Origin: Anaerolineae bacterium
GTDB lineage: Bacteria; Chloroflexota; Anaerolineae; Anaerolineales; Anaerolineaceae
DNA: 64,000 bases
Direction of reading: 5' to 3'
NCBI GenBank assembly: GCA_013178295.1
Contig: JABLWW010000010.1
Span: 62,001 to 126,000, forward strand
Shown: positions 1 to 7,995 of the stretch, in pieces
Position numbering within the stretch: the stretch's first letter is position 1
How the letters are laid out: every line of letters starts with the position of its first letter
Position numbers and translations under genes: made by a program
The notes under the pieces: generated by a model
The model's input: the letters and a program-made list of their open reading frames with translations, nothing else
Told to the model about the DNA's origin: nothing
The model's database searches: none

Positions 1-479
1 TTGCTACCTGTGATAATCTCAACTGGTGTTACTCGAGGAATGCGGGCGGTGATTGCAACCCCCTGCGAGATGGAGTAAGGGGCATCTTTGATGAGTTTCA
101 GATCGGCTTTTTCCATAATCTGTTCGGGTGTGATGGTCACCCCAATGTGTTTGAATTCCTTTTCCACCCTGATCAGCTTTTTCTCAAACAGATTTGTATC
201 TGCGATGACCGTTGGGCGTCGTGTGTTGGAGATGACCCAGCCTAGACCGCCAGTGTGGTCGTAATGTCCATGACTGAGGAAGACATGTTTGATCCGCATG
301 GGGTCTTCCCCAAGCTCTCTCAAGTTGTGTTCCAGGATGTCAGGGGAATTACCGGTATCAAACAGAATGCAGGCAGGACCTACCTGTACCAGGAATGACA
401 GGGCATGTTCGCCGCGTAATTTAGAGGAAATCTTTACACTGTTATCAACGACACAGGTGATTTTTATTTTTAGTGCCAT
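1..479 (-). CDS. MBL-fold metallohydrolase, DHPS-like subfamily (partial, C-terminus missing)
   Basis: The reading frame starts at ATG 479 behind an AGAGGT ribosome site and runs off the left edge, giving 159 N-terminal residues. It carries the binuclear metal-site signature SHGHYDHTGG (H70, H72, D74, H75) and the FDTG loop at residues 40-43, both typical of the metallo-beta-lactamase fold. The pattern LGEDP..I..V.LSHGHYDH resembles the group named after the archaeal dihydropteroate-type RFA-P synthase homologues, whose substrates are mostly unknown. It is transcribed divergently from dnaE. Metal-dependent hydrolase is well supported; the substrate cannot be told. Confidence 0.85.
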   Translation of the reverse strand, partial: MALKIKITCVVDNSVKISSKLRGEHALSFLVQVGPACILFDTGNSPDILEHNLRELGEDPMRIKHVFLSHGHYDHTGGLGWVISNTRRPTVIADTNLFEKKLIRVEKEFKHIGVTITPEQIMEKADLKLIKDAPYSISQGVAITARIPRVTPVEIITGS

Positions 480-651
480 GCTTTTACCTCTTTGCAGGGT
501 GTTTTGTGGGTATGGAAGATGCCCGAAAAGTTACTCTCTTCTATGAAAGTTTTATCATATTATCTTCAGATTAGCAATTATTATGCCAGTTCAAAAGCGA
601 GGGATATAAAGGGAGATTGCAAGGTCAATTTACTACGCTCAGCTTAAATTT

Positions 652-682
652 TTGTTTGGTGCGCTTTTCGCCATGCTATAAT
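652..682 (+). promoter_or_regulatory. dnaE promoter with -10 abutting the start codon (leaderless)
   Basis: A perfect TATAAT lies at 677-682, with TTGTTT (652-657) or TTGGTG (656-661) as possible -35 elements. Six T residues separate the -10 box from the in-frame GTG at 689, which is where transcription would begin. No Shine-Dalgarno sequence can exist for that start. Confidence 0.6.
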
Positions 683-688
683 TTTTTT

Positions 689-3600
689 GTGGCTCCCTTT
701 GTTCATTTGCATGTGCACTCTGAATATTCCCTGCTGGATGGCTTCAGCAATATTAACAAGCTGATACAGAAAGCCAGCGAGATGGGCATGCCTGCCATTG
801 CCCTGACAGACCATGGCACGATGTTTGGAGTGGTGGACTTTTTTCGCGCCGCTTGCGCTCATCATATCAAGCCGATTATTGGGCTAGAGACGTACGTTGC
901 GGCGCGCCGTATGACTGACCAGGAGCCGCTCTTTGATAAACAGTCTGCTCACCTTGTGCTGCTGGCAGAGAACCAGACCGGATATCAAAATTTACTCAAG
1001 ATAGCCAGTGCAGCGCAGCTTCAGGGGTTCTATTATCGCCCAAGAATAGATCATGAATTTTTGGCAGAACACGCCGAGGGCTTGATTGCGACCTCATCCT
1101 GCATGGCAGGGGAAATTCCGCGTGCCATCGTGAATGAAGGCGAAGAAGCCGCGCTCAAGAAGATGCAGTGGTATTTTGATGTTTTTGGTAAGGATCGTTT
1201 TTTTCTTGAGTTGCAGCAGCATGGCATTCCTGAACTGGAGATGGTTAACCGCACATTGTTGGAGAAAGGCAGGTATTTTGCTGCCAGTTATATCGCCACC
1301 AATGATGTGCATTACATTCAGCGCTCGGATGCGCATTTGCAGGATATTCTTTTAGCGATTCAGACAGGCTCCTTGCTGACGGATAATCAGCGGTTTCGCA
1401 TGAGCGATGATTCGTATTATCTGCGCTCGCCCGAAGAGATGACAGCGCTTTTCTCAGAAGTTCCTGATGCGCTGCACAACACCTTGTTGATTGCAGAGCG
1501 TTGCAATGTAGACCTTTCATTCAAGGGGTATCATTTACCCGAGTTTGACGTTCCCGAGGGCGAGACGACGGCATCCTATCTGCGCAGACTGTGTGAAGAG
1601 GGTTTGCGCCGACGCTATGGCGCTCGTGCGAATGACCCGCAGGTGCTTGAACGCCTGGAGTATGAGCTGCGTGTCATCAATGACATGGGATTCAACGCTT
1701 ATTTTTTGATTGTATGGGATTTGTGCCGTTATGCCCGCGAGCGTGGCATTTGGTATAACGCCCGCGGCTCAGCAGCAGGTTCGATGGTGGCGTATACCCT
1801 GGATATTACCCTGGTTGAGCCAATTGAACAAGGGTTGATTTTTGAGCGTTTTCTCAATCCGGGACGTGTTTCTATGCCGGATATTGACCTGGACTTTCAG
1901 GATGACCGGCGGGCAGAGGTGATGGAGTACTGTGCAGCGCGCTACGGAAGCGATCGCGTGGCACAGATTATCACCTTTGGCACACTGGGCGCCCGCGCGG
2001 CGATACGCGATGTCGGGCGCGTGATGGATATTCCGCTGGGAGAAGTTGACCGGGTTTCCAAGTTGATCCCCAATATTCCTGGCAAACCGCTCAGCATTAC
2101 AGAAGCTTTGGAGCAGGTACCCGAGCTGAAGAGTGTTTACGAGGAGACCGAGTACCTGCGGACGCTGATTGATACTGCCTGCCAGATGGAAGGGGTTGTG
2201 CGCAACGCGGGGACACACGCAGCTGGGGTGATCATCTCAGATAAGCCCCTGATTAATTATGCGCCCTTGCATCGTCCCACCAGTGGCGCTGAAGATAGCC
2301 CAATAAAGACTGTGGCGCAGTTCGAGATGTCAGTGGTGGATTATCTTGGGCTACTAAAAGTTGATTTTCTGGGGTTGGCGACACTTACATATATGGCGCG
2401 CGCTTGTGAGTTGATCCGTCAACGTCATGGGGTGGAGCTTTCTCTTTCTAATATTCCTCTGGATGACCCGGATACGTTTCAACTATTGGGGCAGGGGCGC
2501 ACGGCAGGCATCTTCCAGCTTGAAGGCTCGGGGATGACGCGTTATCTGACCCAAATGAAACCGCGCACGCTGGCGCATATCATTGCTATGGTGGCGCTTT
2601 ACCGTCCGGGACCTTTGCAGTTTATCCCCTCCTATATCCGCCGCATGCATGGAGAAGAGCAGGTTTCATATCGCCATCAGGCTTTGGAACCTATCCTGCG
2701 TGAAACCTATGGCATCCCCATTTATCAGGAGCAGATTATGTTTGCTGCCATGGAACTGGCAGGGTATACAGCTTCTGAAGCGGACGACTTGCGCAAAGCT
2801 ATCTCCAAGAAGAAAGCAGAAGCGATTATGGAGCATCGCCACAAGTTTATTAAGGGCAGTGTGGCGCGTGGTATTCCAGAGCAAACGGCAGCGGCTATTT
2901 TTACGGATTGGGAAGATTTTGCCCGTTATGGCTTTAACAAGAGCCACGCGGCAGATTATGGGGTCATTGCCGTTCAAACGGCTTATCTCAAGACGCATTA
3001 TCCGGTTGAATTTATGACTGCATTGCTTTCGCAGTCTAAAAATGATACAGCCAAAGTGGCTCTATATGTGATGGACGCGCGTAGCATGGGGATTGATGTT
3101 TTGCCGCCGGACATCAATACCAGCGGCTGGGATTTCACTATTGAAGACCGCCCCAATGACAAACCAGCGATACGCTTTGGCTTGGGGGCTATTAAAAACG
3201 TGGGTCAGGACCCGGTAGAGCTTATCCTTCAAGCGCGCGCCGAGCGCAAATTCAGCGACTTGCGTGATTTTGCCAGGCGTGTGGACTTGAGACAAGTAGG
3301 AAAGCGCGCTTTGGAAAGCATGATCAAAGTGGGCGCGTTGGACTCTTTTGCCTCGCGTGGTGCATTGCTTGCTGGCATCGATTCAATACTTGCCATCAGC
3401 GCCAGCCACTTCCGCGCCGCCTCTGCCGGTCAGATGAGTTTCTTCGATCAAAATGTCGGCATTGAGGACACGATCAATTTGCCGTCTGCAAACTTTATTG
3501 ACCAGCGTGATCAGTTGGAATGGGAACGTGAGCTGATTGGCTTGTATGTGTCCGACCACCCTCTGTCGCCTTATATGCGTTTGCTGGAACGCTTGGTTAC

Positions 3601-4429
3601 CCATTTTTCAGCGCAGCTGAGCGAAGCAGGTAACCACGAAAAGGTTACCGTTGCCGGTCTTGTTACACGCTATCGCAGCCATATTACCAAAACCGGTAAG
3701 GAGATGGGTTTTGTGACCATTGAGGATATTCAGGGGAGCATCGAGCTGCTCTTTTTCCCAAAGACTTGGGAAAAATATGGCGCCTTGGTAGAACCGGATC
3801 AGGTCATCTGTGCAATGGGCAAGGTAGATACGGAGGGCAGTGAGGCAAAGATTCTGGTGGACGAGATCCGGGTGATTAATCTAGAGGATGATCTACCGGA
3901 TGTCAATGGGGGTAGTGGAAGCGAACAGCCGCTATCTTTGATTTCTGATGCTCTAGAGGAAGGGCAGAATGGGCTGAATGGAGACTACCAGGAAGCGGAA
4001 GAAGGGGAGATTGATTTCTCTTTGCCAGTTGAAACCATTGTAGAACTCCCAACCGTTGCCTTCCCCACAGAGCAATTGCCATCATCCGGCAGTACTACGT
4101 CACAAAAGAGCAATGAGAGTGTTGAAGGAGGCGGTGTTTTTCCTCCTCTGCCTGGCGAACAGCACGTTGATCTTGAAGTGGGGCAGGGGGCGCGCTTTTT
4201 GACGGTTGTCCTTCACGCCAGTGGGGATAAAGAGCGCGATGTCCGCCGTATGCGGCGTATTCACGGCTTGCTTCTTTCCAACCCGGGCAAAGACCGTTTT
4301 GCCTTTTTGCTGTATGATGGCAGTGCCTGTTACCAGATTGACTTTCCCAACTACACCACAGGAATCTCTGAGGATTTGGTGGAAAAACTCTGTGGAATGG
4401 TGGGCAGCGATAACGTCAGAGTGGTCTAA
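689..4429 (+). CDS. dnaE: DNA polymerase III alpha subunit (DnaE)
   Basis: Replicative DNA polymerase of 1246 residues from GTG 689. The frame is open from 617, but the 24 extra residues do not resemble the family, whereas the protein from 689 begins VAPFVHLHVHSEYSLLDG as DnaE proteins do. Seen in order: PHP domain (first ~270 residues), polymerase core with catalytic PDIDLDF near residue 395, the FNKSHA motif near 744, helix-hairpin-helix region, and an OB fold around 985-1065. It then has an acidic, low-complexity linker of about 80 residues and a ~90-residue C-terminal domain. It converges with lysS. It is DnaE1-type rather than PolC, since no exonuclease domain is inserted. Confidence 0.97.
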   Translation: MAPFVHLHVHSEYSLLDGFSNINKLIQKASEMGMPAIALTDHGTMFGVVDFFRAACAHHIKPIIGLETYVAARRMTDQEPLFDKQSAHLVLLAENQTGYQNLLKIASAAQLQGFYYRPRIDHEFLAEHAEGLIATSSCMAGEIPRAIVNEGEEAALKKMQWYFDVFGKDRFFLELQQHGIPELEMVNRTLLEKGRYFAASYIATNDVHYIQRSDAHLQDILLAIQTGSLLTDNQRFRMSDDSYYLRSPEEMTALFSEVPDALHNTLLIAERCNVDLSFKGYHLPEFDVPEGETTASYLRRLCEEGLRRRYGARANDPQVLERLEYELRVINDMGFNAYFLIVWDLCRYARERGIWYNARGSAAGSMVAYTLDITLVEPIEQGLIFERFLNPGRVSMPDIDLDFQDDRRAEVMEYCAARYGSDRVAQIITFGTLGARAAIRDVGRVMDIPLGEVDRVSKLIPNIPGKPLSITEALEQVPELKSVYEETEYLRTLIDTACQMEGVVRNAGTHAAGVIISDKPLINYAPLHRPTSGAEDSPIKTVAQFEMSVVDYLGLLKVDFLGLATLTYMARACELIRQRHGVELSLSNIPLDDPDTFQLLGQGRTAGIFQLEGSGMTRYLTQMKPRTLAHIIAMVALYRPGPLQFIPSYIRRMHGEEQVSYRHQALEPILRETYGIPIYQEQIMFAAMELAGYTASEADDLRKAISKKKAEAIMEHRHKFIKGSVARGIPEQTAAAIFTDWEDFARYGFNKSHAADYGVIAVQTAYLKTHYPVEFMTALLSQSKNDTAKVALYVMDARSMGIDVLPPDINTSGWDFTIEDRPNDKPAIRFGLGAIKNVGQDPVELILQARAERKFSDLRDFARRVDLRQVGKRALESMIKVGALDSFASRGALLAGIDSILAISASHFRAASAGQMSFFDQNVGIEDTINLPSANFIDQRDQLEWERELIGLYVSDHPLSPYMRLLERLVTHFSAQLSEAGNHEKVTVAGLVTRYRSHITKTGKEMGFVTIEDIQGSIELLFFPKTWEKYGALVEPDQVICAMGKVDTEGSEAKILVDEIRVINLEDDLPDVNGGSGSEQPLSLISDALEEGQNGLNGDYQEAEEGEIDFSLPVETIVELPTVAFPTEQLPSSGSTTSQKSNESVEGGGVFPPLPGEQHVDLEVGQGARFLTVVLHASGDKERDVRRMRRIHGLLLSNPGKDRFAFLLYDGSACYQIDFPNYTTGISEDLVEKLCGMVGSDNVRVV

Positions 4430-4462
4430 TCTGAGCGCGTAGAGGGGGTGTTTGGGGCGCTT

Positions 4463-5977
4463 TTACTCGTCGCGCTCGCGCAGGTGGGGGAAGAGAATCG
4501 TCTCGCGTATGGTGCGCTGATTGGTGAGCAGCATGGTCAGCCGGTCAATTCCCATGCCAAAGCCGCCAATGGGGGGCATCCCGTAAGACATGGCGCGTAA
4601 ATAGTCTATATCAATGGGGTTGCGTTCTTCGTCGTCTTCTGCATAGGTGTTTCCCATTTCGATGAAGCGCGCTTCCTGGTCAAGCGGGTCATTCAATTCG
4701 GTAAAAGCGTTGCATAATTCCATCCCGGCGATAAAGCCTTCAAAGCGTTCGGTGATAGCAGGATTGCCTGGTTTGGCTTTTGCCAGCGGGGAAATATCGC
4801 GCGGGTAATCGTACAGAAAGGTAGGCTGGATCAGGGTGGGTTCCAGGTAATCGCCTAACAGAGTGTCAATTAACTTGCCGCGTGGGTAATTGGGGTTGAA
4901 GTTCATGCCTTTGGCGTGCATGGTTTTTGCCAGGCTTTCAGCGGTGGGGTGTTGGTCAATATCAATTCCCGTAACATCCAGGATGCCCTGCCGCAGCTCC
5001 AACCGCCGCCATGGCGGGGTAACGTCAATGACGTGGTCGCCGTAAGGGAAGCGGCGTGCGCCGAGCACCTTATCGCAAACGTGAACGATCATCTGCTCGG
5101 TCAGTTCCATAACTTTTAGATAGTCAGCATAAGCCATGTAGAACTCAAGCTGGGTAAATTCAGGGTTGTGCTTAAAGGAAACACCCTCGTTGCGGAAGTC
5201 GCGCCCGATTTCATAGACGCGGTCGAACATGCCTACATTCAGCCGCTTGAGGTACAGCTCGAAGGAAATGCGCAAATACAGGTCTTGTTTGAGCTGATTA
5301 TGATGTGTGATAAACGGACGGGCAGCTGCGCCTCCATAGATGGGTTGCAGGATGGGCGTTTCAACTTCGAGGAAGTCGTTTTTATCAAGGAATTCCTGCA
5401 AGGCGCGCACAATGGCGGTGCGGGTGCGAAAAATCTGACGGACTTCGGGATTGACAGCCAGGTCTGCGTAGCGTTGCCGGTAGCGCGTTTCGGGGTCACT
5501 CAGTGTTGCATGACGTACTACTTTTCCATCAACAATCTCGTCTTTCGCTGCAGGGAGAGGCGTAATTGCCTTTGCCAGCATGCGGAAGGTGTTCACCCGC
5601 AGACTGATTTCTCCTGTTCGCGTGCGGAAAAGTGTGCCGCTGGCTTCGATAAAGTCGCCAAGATCGTAATACTCGCTGAGTTCTTCGAGTTTGTTTTCTC
5701 CTACCTCGTTGACACGCAGGAAGAGCTGCAAGCGGGCGCTGCCGTCTTCGATATGAGCAAAGATGAGCTTACCCATTGGGCGGATGGAGCGTAACCTGCC
5801 AGCCAGGGTGATTTCTGGCAGCGTTGGGTCGCCCTTTGCCTCGGCGCTTTCGAACAATTCAATTGCGGCGCGGCAGGTGTGTGTAACGTTTGCGCGTGTG
5901 GGGTATGGCTCAATCCCTGCCGCGCGCATGCGGTGTATCTTTTCTACCCGGATTTTTTCGAGTTCATTATATTCCAT
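4463..5977 (-). CDS. lysS: Lysyl-tRNA synthetase, class II
   Basis: Charges tRNA-Lys in the cytoplasm. The 504-residue protein has an N-terminal OB-fold anticodon-binding domain (about residues 55-155) and a class II catalytic core. Motif 2 (RDFRNEGVSFKHNPEFTQ) lies near residue 260 and motif 3 (GFGMGIDRLTML) near 477. The start ATG 5977 has a GGAAGGAC ribosome site about 11 bases upstream. It lies downstream of greA on the same strand but is separated from it by a strong terminator, so it probably has its own promoter (a TATGGTAAAAT-like stretch at about 6040-6050). Length and motifs are normal. Confidence 0.97.
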   Translation of the reverse strand: MEYNELEKIRVEKIHRMRAAGIEPYPTRANVTHTCRAAIELFESAEAKGDPTLPEITLAGRLRSIRPMGKLIFAHIEDGSARLQLFLRVNEVGENKLEELSEYYDLGDFIEASGTLFRTRTGEISLRVNTFRMLAKAITPLPAAKDEIVDGKVVRHATLSDPETRYRQRYADLAVNPEVRQIFRTRTAIVRALQEFLDKNDFLEVETPILQPIYGGAAARPFITHHNQLKQDLYLRISFELYLKRLNVGMFDRVYEIGRDFRNEGVSFKHNPEFTQLEFYMAYADYLKVMELTEQMIVHVCDKVLGARRFPYGDHVIDVTPPWRRLELRQGILDVTGIDIDQHPTAESLAKTMHAKGMNFNPNYPRGKLIDTLLGDYLEPTLIQPTFLYDYPRDISPLAKAKPGNPAITERFEGFIAGMELCNAFTELNDPLDQEARFIEMGNTYAEDDEERNPIDIDYLRAMSYGMPPIGGFGMGIDRLTMLLTNQRTIRETILFPHLRERDE

Positions 5978-6060
5978 TGTAGAAATGTGTCCTTCCCAAA
6001 CAGAGAGGGTATGCGAGTTATCGTTGGATAATGCGTCTCATTTTACCATAAGACTTTTGC

Positions 6061-6092
6061 AAAAAACCCGCCCTGAGAGCTGGCGGGTTTTT
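6061..6092 (-). terminator. Rho-independent terminator between greA and lysS
   Basis: The inverted repeat AAAACCCGCC (6063-6072) and GGCGGGTTTT (6082-6091) encloses a nine-base loop. The minus-strand transcript ends the stem in a run of T. It sits 25 bases after the greA stop codon. A-rich and T-rich flanks make it potentially bidirectional. Confidence 0.85.
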
Positions 6093-6116
6093 CAACGGGT
6101 TTGCGTGAGGAAGAGA

Positions 6117-6581
6117 TTATGAAACGCTTAAGATTTTGACCGTAAAAGTGCCTGCTGGCGCATCCACCTGAACACTGTCGCCAGCCTTGTGGTTGAGCAA
6201 TGCTTTTCCCAGGGGTGATTCATTGGATATTTTACCTTCAAGCGGGTTTGCCTCTGCCGCGCCAACGATGATATATGTTTCGGGTTCGCTGCCTTCTTCT
6301 TGAATCTGTACTCGTGATCCAATTTCGACGCTGTCATGCAGATGGGTATCCTCAATGATCTTGGCTGTTGCCAGCAGAATCTCAAGTTCCTTGATGCGCC
6401 CCTCGACAAAAGCCTGTTCGTTTTTGGCAGCTTCATATTCGGCGTTCTCGATTAAGTCTCCACCTTCCTCCTGGGCTTCGTGCAACCGCCTGGCAATTTC
6501 GTCGCGCTTTTCGGTGCGCAGATATTCCAGTTCATCCTGTAATTTCCGGTAGCCTTCTTCTGTCAGGAATTGAGTAGCCAT
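6117..6581 (-). CDS. greA: Transcription elongation factor GreA
   Basis: Stimulates transcript cleavage by backtracked RNA polymerase. The 154 residues match the usual length. The N-terminal coiled coil (about 1-77) carries the acidic tip motif GGDLIENAEYEAAKNEQ, which reaches the polymerase active site, and the C-terminal FKBP-like domain contains the PLGKALL motif. The start ATG 6581 follows an AAGGATAAT ribosome site. It is followed by its own terminator and is probably monocistronic. Confidence 0.96.
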   Translation of the reverse strand: MATQFLTEEGYRKLQDELEYLRTEKRDEIARRLHEAQEEGGDLIENAEYEAAKNEQAFVEGRIKELEILLATAKIIEDTHLHDSVEIGSRVQIQEEGSEPETYIIVGAAEANPLEGKISNESPLGKALLNHKAGDSVQVDAPAGTFTVKILSVS

Positions 6582-6819
6582 TGGATTATCCTTGTGTCGT
6601 TTGAATAAGGACCTTGAGAGGTTCTTTATAACCCCTGATCGTTTGATTCTCGTTTGGATTGGTTAAGAAACAAAAACCACCCCAAAAGGAGCGATTTAGA
6701 ACATTTCGTTTTTATTAAGTGGTTTCTCCACGTTTGTCCATGCAATCATAACACATTCTGAGCTGGATTGCAAGCAAAATGGGCGGACTTTTTCTTTCGC
6801 AAGGATGTTTGTTTTTGAT

Positions 6820-7992
6820 TCAGACATTGCGTATCGGGTAATTTCCAACCCTGCGAGCGGTTTCAAGCATGGCAAGGTAATATGCAGGTTTGACACCCGG
6901 GTGCACAGAGTTGCTGGTGGACAACATGAATCCGCCGCCCGGCGCAGCAGTTTGGATGATGCGTTCTGTCTCCCGGCGCACGAGGTCTATCGGACCATCT
7001 ACCAGCACTGTTGAACAGTCCACGTTCCCAATCAGGGTTAGTCGGTCACCGTAGCGGCGTTTCAGGTCAGCAATGTCCATACCGGCGCGCGGCTCGATGG
7101 CTTGAAAGCCGTCAACACCAGCGTCAATCATATCCTCAATAAGGGAATTAACATTGCCGTCGGTATGTTTCACATAGACCCCATTGTAGCGATGGCATAG
7201 TTCGGTGATCTGCCTGAGGCGTGGAAAGACAAACTGCCGGAAGTGGCGCGGTGAAAATACTGGCCCCTTTTGGGCTGCCCAGTCATGTCCCCCGTGCAGA
7301 CCGTCTACGCCGCGCCGGAGCATTTCTTCTCCCAGCATGAGAGCGGTTTTGAGGTTTGCGTCCAGGTAGCGGTGTATCAGGCTGGGTGCCTCGATAAGCC
7401 CAATGAGAAAAGTCTCTGCCCAGTCCCATGTGGAGCCGATTTCGACATCTGCCATGCCCAGCACCATGCGGTCTTTTCCCAACTGCTCAATCAGGATGTC
7501 CACGGGTGTAAAATCCCAGTCTTCCAGGGAGGAGGGATGCGTTTCTAGATATTGAGTTAAACGTTCGAGTTCAGCTAATCCACCCCGATGTAGGGATGAA
7601 TCGACCTGATCATATGTGTCGCTTTCGGGTGCATAGCGGCATAGGCGCCATTGGCCGGTAGCTGGGTCAGTGAATCGCCAGGTGTTTTCGTCAACCTGCT
7701 CTGGAATTTGGTAGCTGCGTTGCCACGGCATTGCCATGGGATATACATCCAAATCAAGCGCTTTCCACAGGGCGATTTCATCCGTCAGTCTTTGATGGTT
7801 ATATTGGGCAATCTTTCCCTGCATCAAAGCTTGGTTTTGTGATACGCCGCGCGCCATGCCGCCAAAGCCGCACAGGTTAGGGCGCCCAAGAACTTCCGCC
7901 GCGGTGGGGTTATCAATGGTCAACTCGAAGATGGGTACTCGATCGGCTTCTTGATGTGCAAAAGCCAGCCTTGCGCGTTCCTTTCCGTTCAC
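6820..7992 (-). CDS. UroD-like (URO-D/MtaA superfamily) protein, copy 1 of 3 in the sugar operon
   Basis: A 390-residue TIM-barrel protein of the uroporphyrinogen decarboxylase superfamily, last gene of the operon and three bases after the GH31 gene. It begins RVPIFELTIDNP where true HemE has the RQAGR substrate-binding motif, so it is not a heme-pathway enzyme. Near residue 274 it has HTDGN at the place where MtaA-type methyltransferases carry a zinc-binding H-x-C, and near 350-360 it ends the barrel with STSNSVHPGV. Relatives include methylcobalamin:CoM methyltransferases and many uncharacterised proteins. The context implies a role in using the imported sugar. The reaction is unknown. Confidence 0.85.
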   Translation of the reverse strand: MNGKERARLAFAHQEADRVPIFELTIDNPTAAEVLGRPNLCGFGGMARGVSQNQALMQGKIAQYNHQRLTDEIALWKALDLDVYPMAMPWQRSYQIPEQVDENTWRFTDPATGQWRLCRYAPESDTYDQVDSSLHRGGLAELERLTQYLETHPSSLEDWDFTPVDILIEQLGKDRMVLGMADVEIGSTWDWAETFLIGLIEAPSLIHRYLDANLKTALMLGEEMLRRGVDGLHGGHDWAAQKGPVFSPRHFRQFVFPRLRQITELCHRYNGVYVKHTDGNVNSLIEDMIDAGVDGFQAIEPRAGMDIADLKRRYGDRLTLIGNVDCSTVLVDGPIDLVRRETERIIQTAAPGGGFMLSTSNSVHPGVKPAYYLAMLETARRVGNYPIRNV

Positions 7993-7995
7993 AGC

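Noticed and set aside
1769-2218. 149-codon minus-strand frame inside dnaE
   Set aside because: Antisense to conserved polymerase sequence, Cys/His-rich without a known domain, and no start signals.
5168-5794. 208-codon open frame on the plus strand
   Set aside because: It lies wholly antisense to lysS, has no ribosome site or recognisable motif, and its length follows from the codon bias of the real gene.
6820-7992. Annotation as HemE uroporphyrinogen decarboxylase
   Set aside because: The N-terminal RQAGR substrate motif is missing and no heme genes are nearby; only the superfamily fold is supported.
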